In this document: piece by piece, positions 22,740 through 30,936 of the stretch | Position numbering within the stretch: position 1 is the first letter of the stretch | How the letters are laid out: every line of letters begins with the position of its first letter | NCBI GenBank assembly: GCA_009783465.1 | Contig: WRDM01000026.1 | Span: forward strand, 1 to 38,119 | Length of the DNA: 38,119 bases | Reading direction: 5' to 3' | Source: Phycisphaerae bacterium | Lineage (GTDB): Bacteria > Planctomycetota > Phycisphaerae > SM23-33 | Notes under the pieces: generated by a model | The model's database searches: none | The model's input: the letters and a program-made list of their open reading frames with translations, nothing else | Told to the model about the DNA's origin: nothing | Translations under genes and position numbers: made by a program

Positions 22740-24959
22740 ATGGACATATTCAATCGCCTTGCCCCGTTTATTCAGGATTTCATCTATCAAAATAAGTGGG
22801 AAGAGTTGCGCGGCATCCAGGTCGCCGCCTGCGAGGTTATCTTTGACAGCGATGAAAATCTGTTACTTTCCTCCGGCACGGCGTCGGGCAAAACGGAAGC
22901 GGCTTTTCTTCCGGTGCTTACGGAATTATTCAATAAACCGTCAAAATCGGTCGGAGTGTTATATATTTCGCCGTTAAAAGCGTTGATTAACGATCAGTTC
23001 AAGCGGTTAGAACAGTTATTGCTTGATTCGCATATTCCGGTGTGCAAATGGCACGGGGACGCGTCGCAGGCCAAGAAGAACGATCTGGTAAAGAATCCCG
23101 AGGGCATTTTACAGATTACTCCGGAGTCGCTGGAAAGTCTGTTGACCAATAAACGTGGCGCTTGTTTACAACTATTTTCTGATTTACGGTTTGTCATTAT
23201 TGATGAAGTACATCATTTCATGCGTGATGTTCGTGGCATACAGTTGTTGTGCGGGCTGGAACGGTTGCAGAAATTGACCGGCATTGTGCCGCGGCGTATC
23301 GGGCTTTCGGCCACGCTGGGCGATGTGTCGTTGGCGAAGAACTGGTTGAATACGGGCACTGGCCGATCGTGTGCGTCGCCGGTTACGGATGAGGGAAAAA
23401 AACGTATCCGGCTGCATATCGAGCGGTTTGTGAATTACGCGGACAAGCGCGATCTTGTGGAAAAAGACAGTGGCGGCCAAACCGTTAATGCCAGCACCGG
23501 CGGCGACATCGGCGACCGGGAACATTATGAATATCTGTTCAAGATGACGTTGGACAAAAAGACGATTATTTTCACCAACAGTCGCGAGGAAACCGAATTT
23601 ATCATGGCCAATCTTCGCGAGATTGCGTTGAAAAATAAGTCCCCTGATGTGTACCGCGTTCATCACGGCAATGTGTCGGCCTTGATACGGGAGACGACGG
23701 AGGACGAGATGAAGTCCAACGACGAGAAAATCGTCACCGGCGCCACGGTGACGTTGGAGTTGGGCATTGACATCGGCTCGCTGGATCAGGCGGTGCAGGT
23801 CGGCGCGCCGTTGAACGTGTCCAGTTTTGCGCAGCGGCTGGGGCGTTGCGGCCGCCGCGGGCAGGTGCCGCAACTGTTGTTTACGTTTGTGGAGGATCTG
23901 AAGATCAACGCGGCGGACACGCTCGGCCCGATCAACTGGGAATTTCTCCGCACCGTCGCCATCATCGAACTCTATACCAAAGACCATTGGATGGAGCCGA
24001 TTCCGCCGCAACATCACGCGTACAATCTGTTATATCATCAGACGATGAGCCATCTGAAAAGCTGCGGGGAGCTTTCTCCGGCCGCTCTCGCGCAAACCGT
24101 ACTGTCGCTCGGTTGTTTCAAGTATATATCGCAAGAAGACTACAAACAACTGTTGGCCCATTTGATTGGGATTCAGCAACTGGAGCGCACGGAACGTGGT
24201 GGGATTATCATTGGCCGAGAGGGCGAAAAGGTCGTCAACAGTCATAAGTTCCTGACCGTGTTCAACGCGCCGGAGTATCTGCTTGTCAAGGACGAGAACC
24301 GCACCATCGGAACGGTGGATAAAGTGTATCCGGTGGGCATACGTTTTGCCTTGGCTGGCATGACGTGGGAGACGGTTGACGTCAACGAGAAGAGCAAGGT
24401 GATTTTCGTCAAGCGGGTTCCGGGAATTTCCCTGGTGGACTGGAACGTGGATTTCGAGGCCGAGCTGCACACGGTACTTGTGCAGAAAATCCGCGGTATT
24501 TTGCGTTCGGATGCGTCGTATCCCTATCTAAGCCAACGGTGCCTCGAGCGGCTTACAGAAATACAATATATTGCCCGAAACAGTGGTATTCTGGAGAACC
24601 TGGTCACGCCGCTTTCCGACAAGAAGTATGCCGTTTTCCCGTGGGTCGGCACGCGGCAGCTTCTTACGTTGCATTACGCGCTGCTGCGCAGGAAAATCAA
24701 AAACAAATTGCCCTGGATCACCAGTGTGTTCTTCGAAGTGATTTTTGACGGGACGGCTGAGGAATTGGAGAGGGTTATTTATGAAATTTTGCAGTCCGAG
24801 TTGAATTTGTATGATCTCCCGTTGCCGGAAAAGGTGCAGGTCATCGGCAAATATAATGAGTTTATCCCGTTGAGCCTGTTGCGTAAGCAGTTTGTCGAAG
24901 ATTATCTCGATTTCGACGGTTTGAAAGAGGCCATGTTGTCGCGCGAGGCGACTATTTGA
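22740..24959 (+). CDS. Lhr/BrxHI-like DEAD/DEVH superfamily 2 helicase
   Basis: A 739-residue ATP-dependent nucleic-acid helicase. RecA-like domain 1 has motif I SGTASGKTEAA (45-55), motif II DEVH (155-158) and motif III SAT (190-192). Domain 2 carries TIIFTNSREETE and motif VI QRLGRCGRRG (365-374). The 350-residue C-terminal extension is not clear by eye; it is in the size range of Lhr-type or BrxHI helicases. Start is 5 bases after the stop of the ATPase gene. It is the last gene of the cassette. In type 2 BREX a BrxHI helicase accompanies BrxD, which is the same pairing as here. Confidence 0.9.
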   Translation: MDIFNRLAPFIQDFIYQNKWEELRGIQVAACEVIFDSDENLLLSSGTASGKTEAAFLPVLTELFNKPSKSVGVLYISPLKALINDQFKRLEQLLLDSHIPVCKWHGDASQAKKNDLVKNPEGILQITPESLESLLTNKRGACLQLFSDLRFVIIDEVHHFMRDVRGIQLLCGLERLQKLTGIVPRRIGLSATLGDVSLAKNWLNTGTGRSCASPVTDEGKKRIRLHIERFVNYADKRDLVEKDSGGQTVNASTGGDIGDREHYEYLFKMTLDKKTIIFTNSREETEFIMANLREIALKNKSPDVYRVHHGNVSALIRETTEDEMKSNDEKIVTGATVTLELGIDIGSLDQAVQVGAPLNVSSFAQRLGRCGRRGQVPQLLFTFVEDLKINAADTLGPINWEFLRTVAIIELYTKDHWMEPIPPQHHAYNLLYHQTMSHLKSCGELSPAALAQTVLSLGCFKYISQEDYKQLLAHLIGIQQLERTERGGIIIGREGEKVVNSHKFLTVFNAPEYLLVKDENRTIGTVDKVYPVGIRFALAGMTWETVDVNEKSKVIFVKRVPGISLVDWNVDFEAELHTVLVQKIRGILRSDASYPYLSQRCLERLTEIQYIARNSGILENLVTPLSDKKYAVFPWVGTRQLLTLHYALLRRKIKNKLPWITSVFFEVIFDGTAEELERVIYEILQSELNLYDLPLPEKVQVIGKYNEFIPLSLLRKQFVEDYLDFDGLKEAMLSREATI

Positions 24960-25022
24960 AAAACACCCCTTCTCAGAAGTGACACGATGGTGGATAATGG
25001 ATGTTCTATGGGTCAGTCGAGA

Positions 25023-25961
25023 ATGTCAACTATTGTTACCGTTACGCTGAATCCCGCGATTGATCGCGTGATTGAGGTGGATTCGTTTACGATTGGCGAG
25101 CATCAGGTTGGGCGGGAGCGGTTGCGGCAGGCGGCGGGGAAGGGCGTGAATATTTCGCGGACGCTTGCCCGGATGGGGTTGTCGAGCACGGCGACGGGGT
25201 TTCTCGGGGCCGAGAGTTTACCGACGTTCGAGGGCGTTTTTCGCGACCGTCGGATCACGAACGCGTTTGTGACGTTGCCGGGCCAGACGCGGGAGAATAT
25301 TACGATCACGGATTTGTGTTCGCGGCGGGAGACGCACATTCGCAGCGCGGGGCTGGCGGTGGACTCGTGGGGGCTGGCGAAGTTGACGCGGACGCTGGAG
25401 CAGTTGGCCACTCGCGAGGCGGTCGTGATTTTCAGTGGTTCGTTGCCGCCGGGCGTGCTGCCGAGTCACCTGGCGGCGTTGGCGCGGTGTTGTTTATCGC
25501 GTGGCGCGCGGGTGGCGGTGGACACCAGCGGGCCTGCCTTGTCGGCCGTCGCGGAGTTGCCGTTGTGGGTGGTCAAGCCCAACGCGAAGGAGTTGTCCGC
25601 CCTGGTCGGCTGCGAGCACAAGAAGGAGCACGAGCAGTTGGCGGACACGCGGGAGTTGGCGACGCGGTTTGAGCATGTGTTGTTGACGTTGGGCACTCGC
25701 GGGGCGTATCTGGTGACGGGGGGCGTTGCGTTGCACGGCGTGCTGGAGCTTGGGGCGGAGGAGATTGCCAGCACGGTCGGATGCGGGGACGTTTTTCTGG
25801 CGGCGTATATTGCGGGGTTGCGGCAGGATTTTTCGCCGCGTGAGGCGTTTGCGGGCGCGTTGGCGTTCGGGGCGGCCTGCGCAACGGTGATCGACCCGGC
25901 CGGCGCCTCGCCTGACGTCGCGACATCACTGCTCTCTCGCGTTCGGATTCGCGAGGTATAG
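25023..25961 (+). CDS. 1-phosphofructokinase (PfkB/FruK family)
   Basis: A 312-residue ribokinase-like sugar kinase. It has the first motif GKGVNISRTLARMG (39-52), SGSLPPG (138-144), VVKPNAKEL (183-191) and the catalytic Asp256 in TVGCGD; most relatives have GAGD, so Cys replaces Ala. The start VTVTLNPAIDR is that of fructose-1-phosphate/tagatose-6-phosphate kinases. I chose the ATG of MSTIVT by family comparison; ATGs at 24987 and 25008 are in frame and possible. No PTS or fructose operon gene is adjacent. It follows the helicase gene after 63 bases and need not belong to that operon; composition returns to GC-rich here. Confidence 0.9.
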   Translation: MSTIVTVTLNPAIDRVIEVDSFTIGEHQVGRERLRQAAGKGVNISRTLARMGLSSTATGFLGAESLPTFEGVFRDRRITNAFVTLPGQTRENITITDLCSRRETHIRSAGLAVDSWGLAKLTRTLEQLATREAVVIFSGSLPPGVLPSHLAALARCCLSRGARVAVDTSGPALSAVAELPLWVVKPNAKELSALVGCEHKKEHEQLADTRELATRFEHVLLTLGTRGAYLVTGGVALHGVLELGAEEIASTVGCGDVFLAAYIAGLRQDFSPREAFAGALAFGAACATVIDPAGASPDVATSLLSRVRIREV

Positions 25962-25970
25962 TGCCGGCTG

Positions 25971-26918
25971 TTATTTTTCCGCGGTTTTTTCCGCCGCTTT
26001 CTCCGCGGCCTTGAGCATTTTTTCCGCCGCCGCCAGCCAACCGCGGATCAGGCCCGCGCGGTCGGTGTTGTAGGCCGTCTTCAACGCTTTTTCTTCGGAT
26101 TCCCCCTGCTTCATCAGCCGGATGAATTTCGAAAACGCGTTGCCGTCCTTCTGAATCATGTATCGCACCAACGCGTGAGCCATGCCGTAGTGGAAGCTGT
26201 CCATCTGCCACACGTCGTCGAAAATCACCTGCGGTTTTTTCTCGCCGGCGAGGACTTGTTTGGTGGCCTCCTGCCACATTTTGCTGGCCCGGCCGTTTTC
26301 GATCACCGCCGCGCAGGTGTATTCGGCGATTCCTTCGTTGACCCATACGGGAATGGGCCGGATCGTGAGGTATCGGGCCATGAAGCCGTGCGTGCCCTCG
26401 TGGACCATGGTGTGGTAGAATTGTGTTTCGTCGGCGGTGGCGTTGAGGACGATGCAGACGTTGCCGTTTCGGCTGTACATGAGTCCGCCGGATTTTTCCG
26501 CAACGGCGGCGTCGACGCCGATCGCCTTGCAGAACGCGACGTACTGTTTGGCGTTTTCAAAGGCGAAAATCGGGCATTTGTCCACCCACACGGTGCGCGG
26601 GTCGGCCTTGAATTGCCTGCATAACTCCTTGTACATGCGTTCGGCGGTGTCGCTGAATCGCTTGTCGTCGGCTTTTTTCGTAAAGGCGCTGAACAGATAG
26701 AAATGGGCCGTCTCGCCCATGTGCAACCGGGGCGCGACCTGCCGGGCTTTCTTGCCGAGATCCCTGGCCCATTCCCTGGCCTCCTGAACCTGCTGCCTGG
26801 TGGGCGGCTTGACTTCATAGGGATCTTTCTTGACGACTCTCCCTTGGGCCCCCACCGCCGCCGAAAACCCCGCCGCCAACATGCCGGCCGTGATGTACAT
26901 AAGGATCGTATGACGCAT
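25971..26918 (-). CDS. Exported HExxH metallopeptidase-like protein (peptidase MA-like)
   Basis: A 315-residue protein with a signal peptide (about 1-24, ending AVGAQ). The gluzincin active site is HEGTH at 173-177 and the third zinc ligand is likely Glu195 in VNEGIAEY. The C-terminus is Lys/Ala-rich (AAEKAAEKTAEK), coiled and probably flexible. This layout matches the MA-like/DUF1570 type proteins common in Planctomycetota. Substrates are not known. It is convergent with the phosphofructokinase and divergent from a related lipoprotein at 27209. Confidence 0.82.
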   Translation of the reverse strand: MRHTILMYITAGMLAAGFSAAVGAQGRVVKKDPYEVKPPTRQQVQEAREWARDLGKKARQVAPRLHMGETAHFYLFSAFTKKADDKRFSDTAERMYKELCRQFKADPRTVWVDKCPIFAFENAKQYVAFCKAIGVDAAVAEKSGGLMYSRNGNVCIVLNATADETQFYHTMVHEGTHGFMARYLTIRPIPVWVNEGIAEYTCAAVIENGRASKMWQEATKQVLAGEKKPQVIFDDVWQMDSFHYGMAHALVRYMIQKDGNAFSKFIRLMKQGESEEKALKTAYNTDRAGLIRGWLAAAEKMLKAAEKAAEKTAEK

Positions 26919-26960
26919 GACAGGCTCCTCGAAGTGCGTGTGATTGTAGCGTGAAAAAAA

Positions 26961-27115
26961 GCCAATAGCCAGTAGCCAATAGCCATCAGGTATGGCCGAT
27001 CGTGCCGTATATCACACGATCATGATGTGGTCCACGCACACGTCCGTTCCCGTTTTCATGGTCTTTTCGCCCTTGTCTTTCCGTACCTACTGGCTATTGG
27101 CTACTGGCTATTGGC
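26961..27115. repeat. 25-base inverted repeat pair, family G
   Basis: Perfect 25-base arms at 26961-26985 and 27091-27115 (GCCAATAGCCAGTAGCCAAT and so on), each with internal CAATAGCC repetition, around 105 bases that hold no gene. It sits in the divergent promoter region between two metallopeptidase genes. The arms read as false peptides such as AIGYWLLA on either strand. Confidence 0.85.
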
Positions 27116-27134
27116 TTCGTTCCATCGAGTGAAC

Positions 27135-27149
27135 GTTTGTCGGACAAAC
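27135..27149. promoter_or_regulatory. GTTTGTC-g-GACAAAC dyad, possible operator
   Basis: A perfect 7-base dyad in the leader of the metallopeptidase lipoprotein, about 60 bases before its ATG. The 13-base core TTTGTCGGACAAA occurs again at 29874-29886 inside the frameshifted gene. A regulator-binding site is possible; no regulator is identified. Confidence 0.3.
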
Positions 27150-27208
27150 AACATTCCACCGTCACAAAATGGTTTTGGCCTCGCGGGCCGTTTCACTACA
27201 ATTGGGGC

Positions 27209-28189
27209 ATGAACAGGATTCTGGCATGGCTGTGCGTGTGGTCGTTTGTGTTGTCGGCGGGTTGCGACGGCCAGGCCGACCGCGCGACGTTTCGTTCGCT
27301 TCAGACGACCGTGCAGCGGGAGGCGTGGACTGGCCGATACGCTAACGGCGTCATCCTCTCGACGGAGCACTACCGCATCTACACGACCTGCACGGACGAA
27401 AGTCTGGTGGAATTTCTGCCGGGCTTCATGGAGGCCGCCCACACGCACTACCGCGTGCTGACGGGCGTGGAGGCGCTCAGCGATGCGCGGATCGGGCGGA
27501 TGTACCTGCTGGCCGACCGCCAACAATGGGCCGACGTGACTCGCCGCGTGACCGGCTCGCGGGCGCCGCGGTATCTCGCAATCCAGGCAGGCGGATACTG
27601 CCACAAGGGTACGTGCGTTCTGTGGGACCTCGGCCCCGCACAGACCGCCGCGGTGGCGGCCCATGAAGGACTGCACCAGTTCCTGACGTTTCACCTTCGC
27701 GACGGGCTTCCGATGTGGCTGGAGGAGGGGCTGTGCGTGAGCGTCGAGGGGTTTGCCGTGGACGAGAAAAAGAACGTGACGTTCGATCCCGATTTCGCGT
27801 GGACACTGCGCCGCGACCTGCGCCGCGCGCTCGAGCGAGGCCGATGGATGCCGCTGCAAACGCTGCTGTCGATGGACGTCGCGTCGGCGATTCGGGAGGA
27901 CAACGAACAGGCCGTCGCGTACTACGCCCAACTGTGGGCGCTGGTGAAATTTCTCCACACCCACGACGCCTGGCGCGACGGCATGAAACAACTCATCGCC
28001 GACGCCCGCGACGGGCAACTCCGAAGCCGCCTCGACATGAGCTGGCTGGAATTCCAACTCCTCCGTGCCGACGGCCGACGCTACAACGACACCCTCTCCG
28101 AACCCCTCTTCCGCGCCTACATCGCGGACGACATGGCCGATTTCGAACAGGCGTTTGAAGCGTACGCGAGAGAGTTGGCGGGAGAGTGA
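27209..28189 (+). CDS. DUF1570-like metallopeptidase lipoprotein
   Basis: A 326-residue lipoprotein: signal about 1-18 with lipobox LSAGC and Cys19. The zinc site is AAHEGLHQF (152-156 HEGLH) with the third ligand Glu173 in PMWLEEGL. Same class of gluzincin as the minus-strand neighbour at 25971, with which it shares the divergent intergenic region; the pair may come from an old duplication, though the sequences differ widely. ATG at 27209 lies after GGGG, a modest ribosome-binding site; a GTG-type start further upstream would break the signal sequence. Likely role: peptidoglycan- or protein-directed hydrolysis outside the cytoplasm. Confidence 0.85.
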   Translation: MNRILAWLCVWSFVLSAGCDGQADRATFRSLQTTVQREAWTGRYANGVILSTEHYRIYTTCTDESLVEFLPGFMEAAHTHYRVLTGVEALSDARIGRMYLLADRQQWADVTRRVTGSRAPRYLAIQAGGYCHKGTCVLWDLGPAQTAAVAAHEGLHQFLTFHLRDGLPMWLEEGLCVSVEGFAVDEKKNVTFDPDFAWTLRRDLRRALERGRWMPLQTLLSMDVASAIREDNEQAVAYYAQLWALVKFLHTHDAWRDGMKQLIADARDGQLRSRLDMSWLEFQLLRADGRRYNDTLSEPLFRAYIADDMADFEQAFEAYARELAGE

Positions 28190-28245
28190 GGGTGTCCAGG
28201 GTAAACACACATGTGGGATCCGGTTTGCTCATGACCTTCGTGTTC

Positions 28246-28363
28246 GGCGCCACTGGCCACAGGCCCTGCCATTTTGCGTCGTAGATCGTTGTGACAGACG
28301 AACCGTTTTGTCGCCCACACCGTCGTACAACGCAAAATGGCAGGGCCTGTGGCCAGTGGCGCC
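28246..28363. repeat. Palindrome, family A copy 4
   Basis: The longest copy: 118 bases, with nearly perfect outer arms from GGCGCCACTGGCCACAGGCC and a more diverged centre with TTTGCGTCGTAG. It lies between the metallopeptidase 3' end and the metK promoter and could end transcription of the former. Confidence 0.88.
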
Positions 28364-28428
28364 TGAATATACACCTCGAGCGAAACGAGGGATGACATGC
28401 GTTTGCCCTGCGGGCGTTCGTCGCGCCC

Positions 28429-28457
28429 TTGCGTGCACGGGGCAATTTCGGTACAGT
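28429..28457 (+). promoter_or_regulatory. Sigma-70-type promoter of metK
   Basis: TTGCGT at 28429-28434, a 17-base spacer and TACAGT at 28452-28457. The start would be near 28464, leaving a leader of about 25 bases, too short for a SAM riboswitch. Confidence 0.6.
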
Positions 28458-28488
28458 CCTTAGCTTGTCAGATAAAGGAACACCAACT

Positions 28489-29709
28489 ATGACTCAGTCC
28501 GCCGGCAAATCGTACTTGTTCACCAGTGAGAGCGTCACGAAGGGCCATCCCGATAAAGTCGCCGATCAGATCAGCGACGCGATTCTCGACAGTCTGTTGG
28601 CGAAGGATCCGTTGGCCCGCGTCGCGTGTGAGACGCTGGTGACCACCGGGCTGGTCGTGCTGGCGGGCGAGGTGACGGTGCACAACGTGGCCGCGGAGCG
28701 GGCGCTGCTCCAGGCTGAGGAGACTGTGCGGGAAGTCATTCGTTCGATCGGCTACGACGATCCGGCGGCGGGGTTTGATTATCGCAGTTGCGGCGTGCTT
28801 CGGGCGTTGCACGGGCAGAGCGAGAACATTTCCCGCGGCGTGACAGCGGGCAAGGGCAAGGAGCAGGGCGCCGGCGACCAGGGGCTGATGTTCGGCTTCG
28901 CGTGCGACGAGACGTGCGATTTCATGCCGATGCCGATTCACCTGGCCCACTGCCTCACCGCCCGCCTGAGCGAGGCCCGCGAGAGCGGCGAGATGAAGTG
29001 GCTGCGGCCCGACGGCAAGAGTCAGGTCACCGTCCGCTACGAGGACGGCGGGCCGCTGCTGGTGGACACGATCGTGCTCTCCACGCAGCACAACGAAAGC
29101 GTCGTGGATCCCAAGACCGACGCCATGTCCGCCAAGGCCAAGGAGGCGATCATCCAGAAGATCATCAAGCCGGTGATCATGGCCGAGGCGCCGAGCATGT
29201 GGCACAATGGCATCGTGTTTCACGTGAATCCGACGGGCAAGTTCGTGATCGGCGGCCCGCACGGCGACAGCGGGCTGACCGGGCGGAAGATTATCGTCGA
29301 CACGTACGGCGGGCGCGGGCGGCATGGCGGCGGCGCGTTCAGCGGCAAGGACCCCTCGAAGGTGGATCGCTCGGCCTGCTACATGTGCCGATACATCGCG
29401 AAAAACATCGTGGCCGCGGGGTTGGCGAAGGTGGCCGAGGTGCAGGTCGGCTACGCCATCGGCGTGGCCGAGCCGGTGAGCGTGCTGGTGGACTGCGAAG
29501 GCACCGCCGTCGTCGACGAAGACCGAATCGCCGCCGCTATCCGCGATATTTTCCCGCTCAAGCCGCAGGACATCATCAAACACTTGAACCTGCTGCGCCC
29601 CATCTACCGCGAAACCTCCCACGACGGCCACTTCGGAAGAACCGGCCCCGGCTTCACCTGGGAAAAACTCGACAAAGTCAACGCCCTCCGCAAAGCGTGC
29701 AAGGTGTGA
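28489..29709 (+). CDS. metK: S-adenosylmethionine synthetase
   Basis: Makes S-adenosylmethionine from methionine and ATP, 406 residues. Signature motifs are [16 protein letters not shown] near the N-terminus, the hexapeptide [10 protein letters not shown] and the glycine-rich loop [17 protein letters not shown]; these are the ATP- and metal-binding regions. Length is slightly longer than the E. coli enzyme. The ATG at 28489 follows AAAGGA; an in-frame start at 28429 lies inside the promoter and is less likely. No methionine or adenosylhomocysteine genes are adjacent. Preceded by palindrome A4. Confidence 0.97.
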   Translation: MTQSAGKSYLFTSESVTKGHPDKVADQISDAILDSLLAKDPLARVACETLVTTGLVVLAGEVTVHNVAAERALLQAEETVREVIRSIGYDDPAAGFDYRSCGVLRALHGQSENISRGVTAGKGKEQGAGDQGLMFGFACDETCDFMPMPIHLAHCLTARLSEARESGEMKWLRPDGKSQVTVRYEDGGPLLVDTIVLSTQHNESVVDPKTDAMSAKAKEAIIQKIIKPVIMAEAPSMWHNGIVFHVNPTGKFVIGGPHGDSGLTGRKIIVDTYGGRGRHGGGAFSGKDPSKVDRSACYMCRYIAKNIVAAGLAKVAEVQVGYAIGVAEPVSVLVDCEGTAVVDEDRIAAAIRDIFPLKPQDIIKHLNLLRPIYRETSHDGHFGRTGPGFTWEKLDKVNALRKACKV

Positions 29710-29736
29710 GCCCCCGTACGTCGGAAGGTAGACATC

Positions 29737-30224
29737 ATGGTGATTCATTACAGCCGCCTTCCAAAAAAGAGAGCGGCAAGCGTGATGTTGTGCGTGTATC
29801 CGGAAATGAGTTGGGCGACGGACTGACTGTTCAACAACTTCGGGCGGCAGCCAAACAGTTTTCTAGAGAAAATTTTGTCGGACAAAACGTGATCGTGGAA
29901 TCGAATGGATGTGAAATATTGATTTCCATGGCCGGAATAAAGCATACGCTGGCAATGGCCAAAACACCCGAGAGCATACACGCCATCATCGTATTGCCAT
30001 CATTACTGCGACGCTCTATCAAAGTAGGAGAGGAGGCGGATAAGCACGGACGTAATTACATCAAGGTCATTGAGCATTATCAGGCTCCGGTCGAGATTGC
30101 AGGAAACGCGTATTTGGCCGAGATGATCGTGACTGTCGTAAACGGCGAAACAAGGCAGCTAAATGATATTCGCGTTTTTTATCACCAAAAATTGAAGGGC
30201 TTGTCAGACACTTGGACTATTTAA
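29737..30224 (+). CDS. LPD3/BECR-like domain protein needing a -1 frameshift
   Basis: Two overlapping frames carry one protein. The ATG at 29737 (with GGAAGG about 9 bases before it) gives MVIHYSRLPKK and then stops at 29824-29826. A -1 shift at 29763-29769, which reads CC A AAA AAG, gives ESGKRDVVRVSGNELGDGLT and continues 151 codons to 30224. The resulting 162-residue product resembles the large polyvalent protein-associated domain LPD3 and related BECR-fold regions, which are usually seen in phage and conjugative element polyproteins: note GIKHTLAMAKTPESIHAI, VGEEADKHG and VEIAGNAYLAEMIV. Without the shift, only a GTG at 29790 could start the long frame. It may be programmed slippage, an indel in an A run, or a degraded mobile-element remnant. 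It may be co-transcribed with metK. Confidence 0.6.
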
Positions 30225-30246
30225 GCCCATTATCGACAAGCCCTTC
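30194..30246 (+). terminator. 12-base stem after the frameshifted gene
   Basis: GAAGGGCTTGTC (30194-30205) pairs with its exact complement at 30235-30246; the loop is 29 bases. The left arm is inside the last codons of the gene. No T-run follows, so it may serve as a weak terminator or as part of a repeat. Confidence 0.45.
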
Positions 30247-30358
30247 TTGGAGCCGGCCACGCATTACGGGGGATTTGAGCAGTGCTCAAAACTAACCCGA
30301 GTCATTGACCGGCTTCCACATGAATTATCGGCTTCTACATCAGGAAAATCAAGCACCC

Positions 30359-30751
30359 ATGACGGTTTTTCTGGCGACATCCATACTGGCCAACATCCGA
30401 TGGGCGGGGCTTTCGGCGCCGACGGCGATTGTGTGCGTCTGGGCGGCGGCGTGTCTGGCGGCTGGGCTTGGCGTGGCGTTTTCGTGTCGCCCTGCCGGAC
30501 GCAAGCCCGCCCTCGCGATGGCCTATCTTTCCATCGGCTGCGTCGGGTTCCTTGGGCTGTGGATTCTCGCCCGACACGACTGGAGCCTGCTGGAAATCGT
30601 GGCCGCGACCGGCAGAATGTGGATCAAAACCGCGATGACGGCGCTGATCGTCGGCACGCCCTGCTCGTTCGGCATGCTGCTGATCCTGTACCACCGCCAG
30701 AAAATCCAGCCGCCGAAAACCACACTGCCGCCGCGAGAGGATGTGCCCTGA
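30359..30751 (+). CDS. Small membrane protein, unknown function
   Basis: A 130-residue hydrophobic protein with three predicted membrane helices (about 20-39, 50-70 and 85-110) and a basic/proline-rich C-terminal tail (RQKIQPPKTTLPPREDVP). I recognise no family. The start is uncertain: ATG at 30359 (AGGAAA about 13 bases before) or ATG at 30320 with no obvious ribosome-binding site. Located between two unrelated genes, with a repeat remnant after it. Confidence 0.5.
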   Translation: MTVFLATSILANIRWAGLSAPTAIVCVWAAACLAAGLGVAFSCRPAGRKPALAMAYLSIGCVGFLGLWILARHDWSLLEIVAATGRMWIKTAMTALIVGTPCSFGMLLILYHRQKIQPPKTTLPPREDVP

Positions 30752-30779
30752 TTTTCTGGCAAAGTGATTTTGCGTGGAA

Positions 30780-30860
30780 AACAGCCAATGTCCCTCCCCG
30801 GTCTCGTGCGGAAGGGCCGGGCCACAGCCGCGAAGCGGCGGCGTGTTTAGCCCCGGTTGA
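30780..30860. repeat. Family C repeat remnant
   Basis: TCCCTCCCCGGTCTCGTGCG and the following GGAAGGGCCGGGCCACAGCC resemble the same positions at 13500-13540 and 33626-33665. No paired arm on the other side is seen. Confidence 0.55.
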
Positions 30861-30936
30861 GCCGTAGCAAAAACGAACAACCTCGGTCATAATGTTCCCC
30901 ATCGTGTCCCACAACCTACTCAAAGGAGATTTCGTC

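Noticed and set aside
26961-27115. CRISPR-like array from the repeated CAATAGCC units
   Set aside because: Only two inverted arms exist, without regularly spaced direct repeats or cas genes.
28364-28488. SAM riboswitch upstream of metK
   Set aside because: The leader after the likely promoter is only about 25 bases and the upstream sequence is a family A palindrome; no SAM aptamer pattern is visible.
28468-29748. Minus-strand open frame opposite metK
   Set aside because: Shadow of a highly conserved gene; composition typical of reverse-strand reading.
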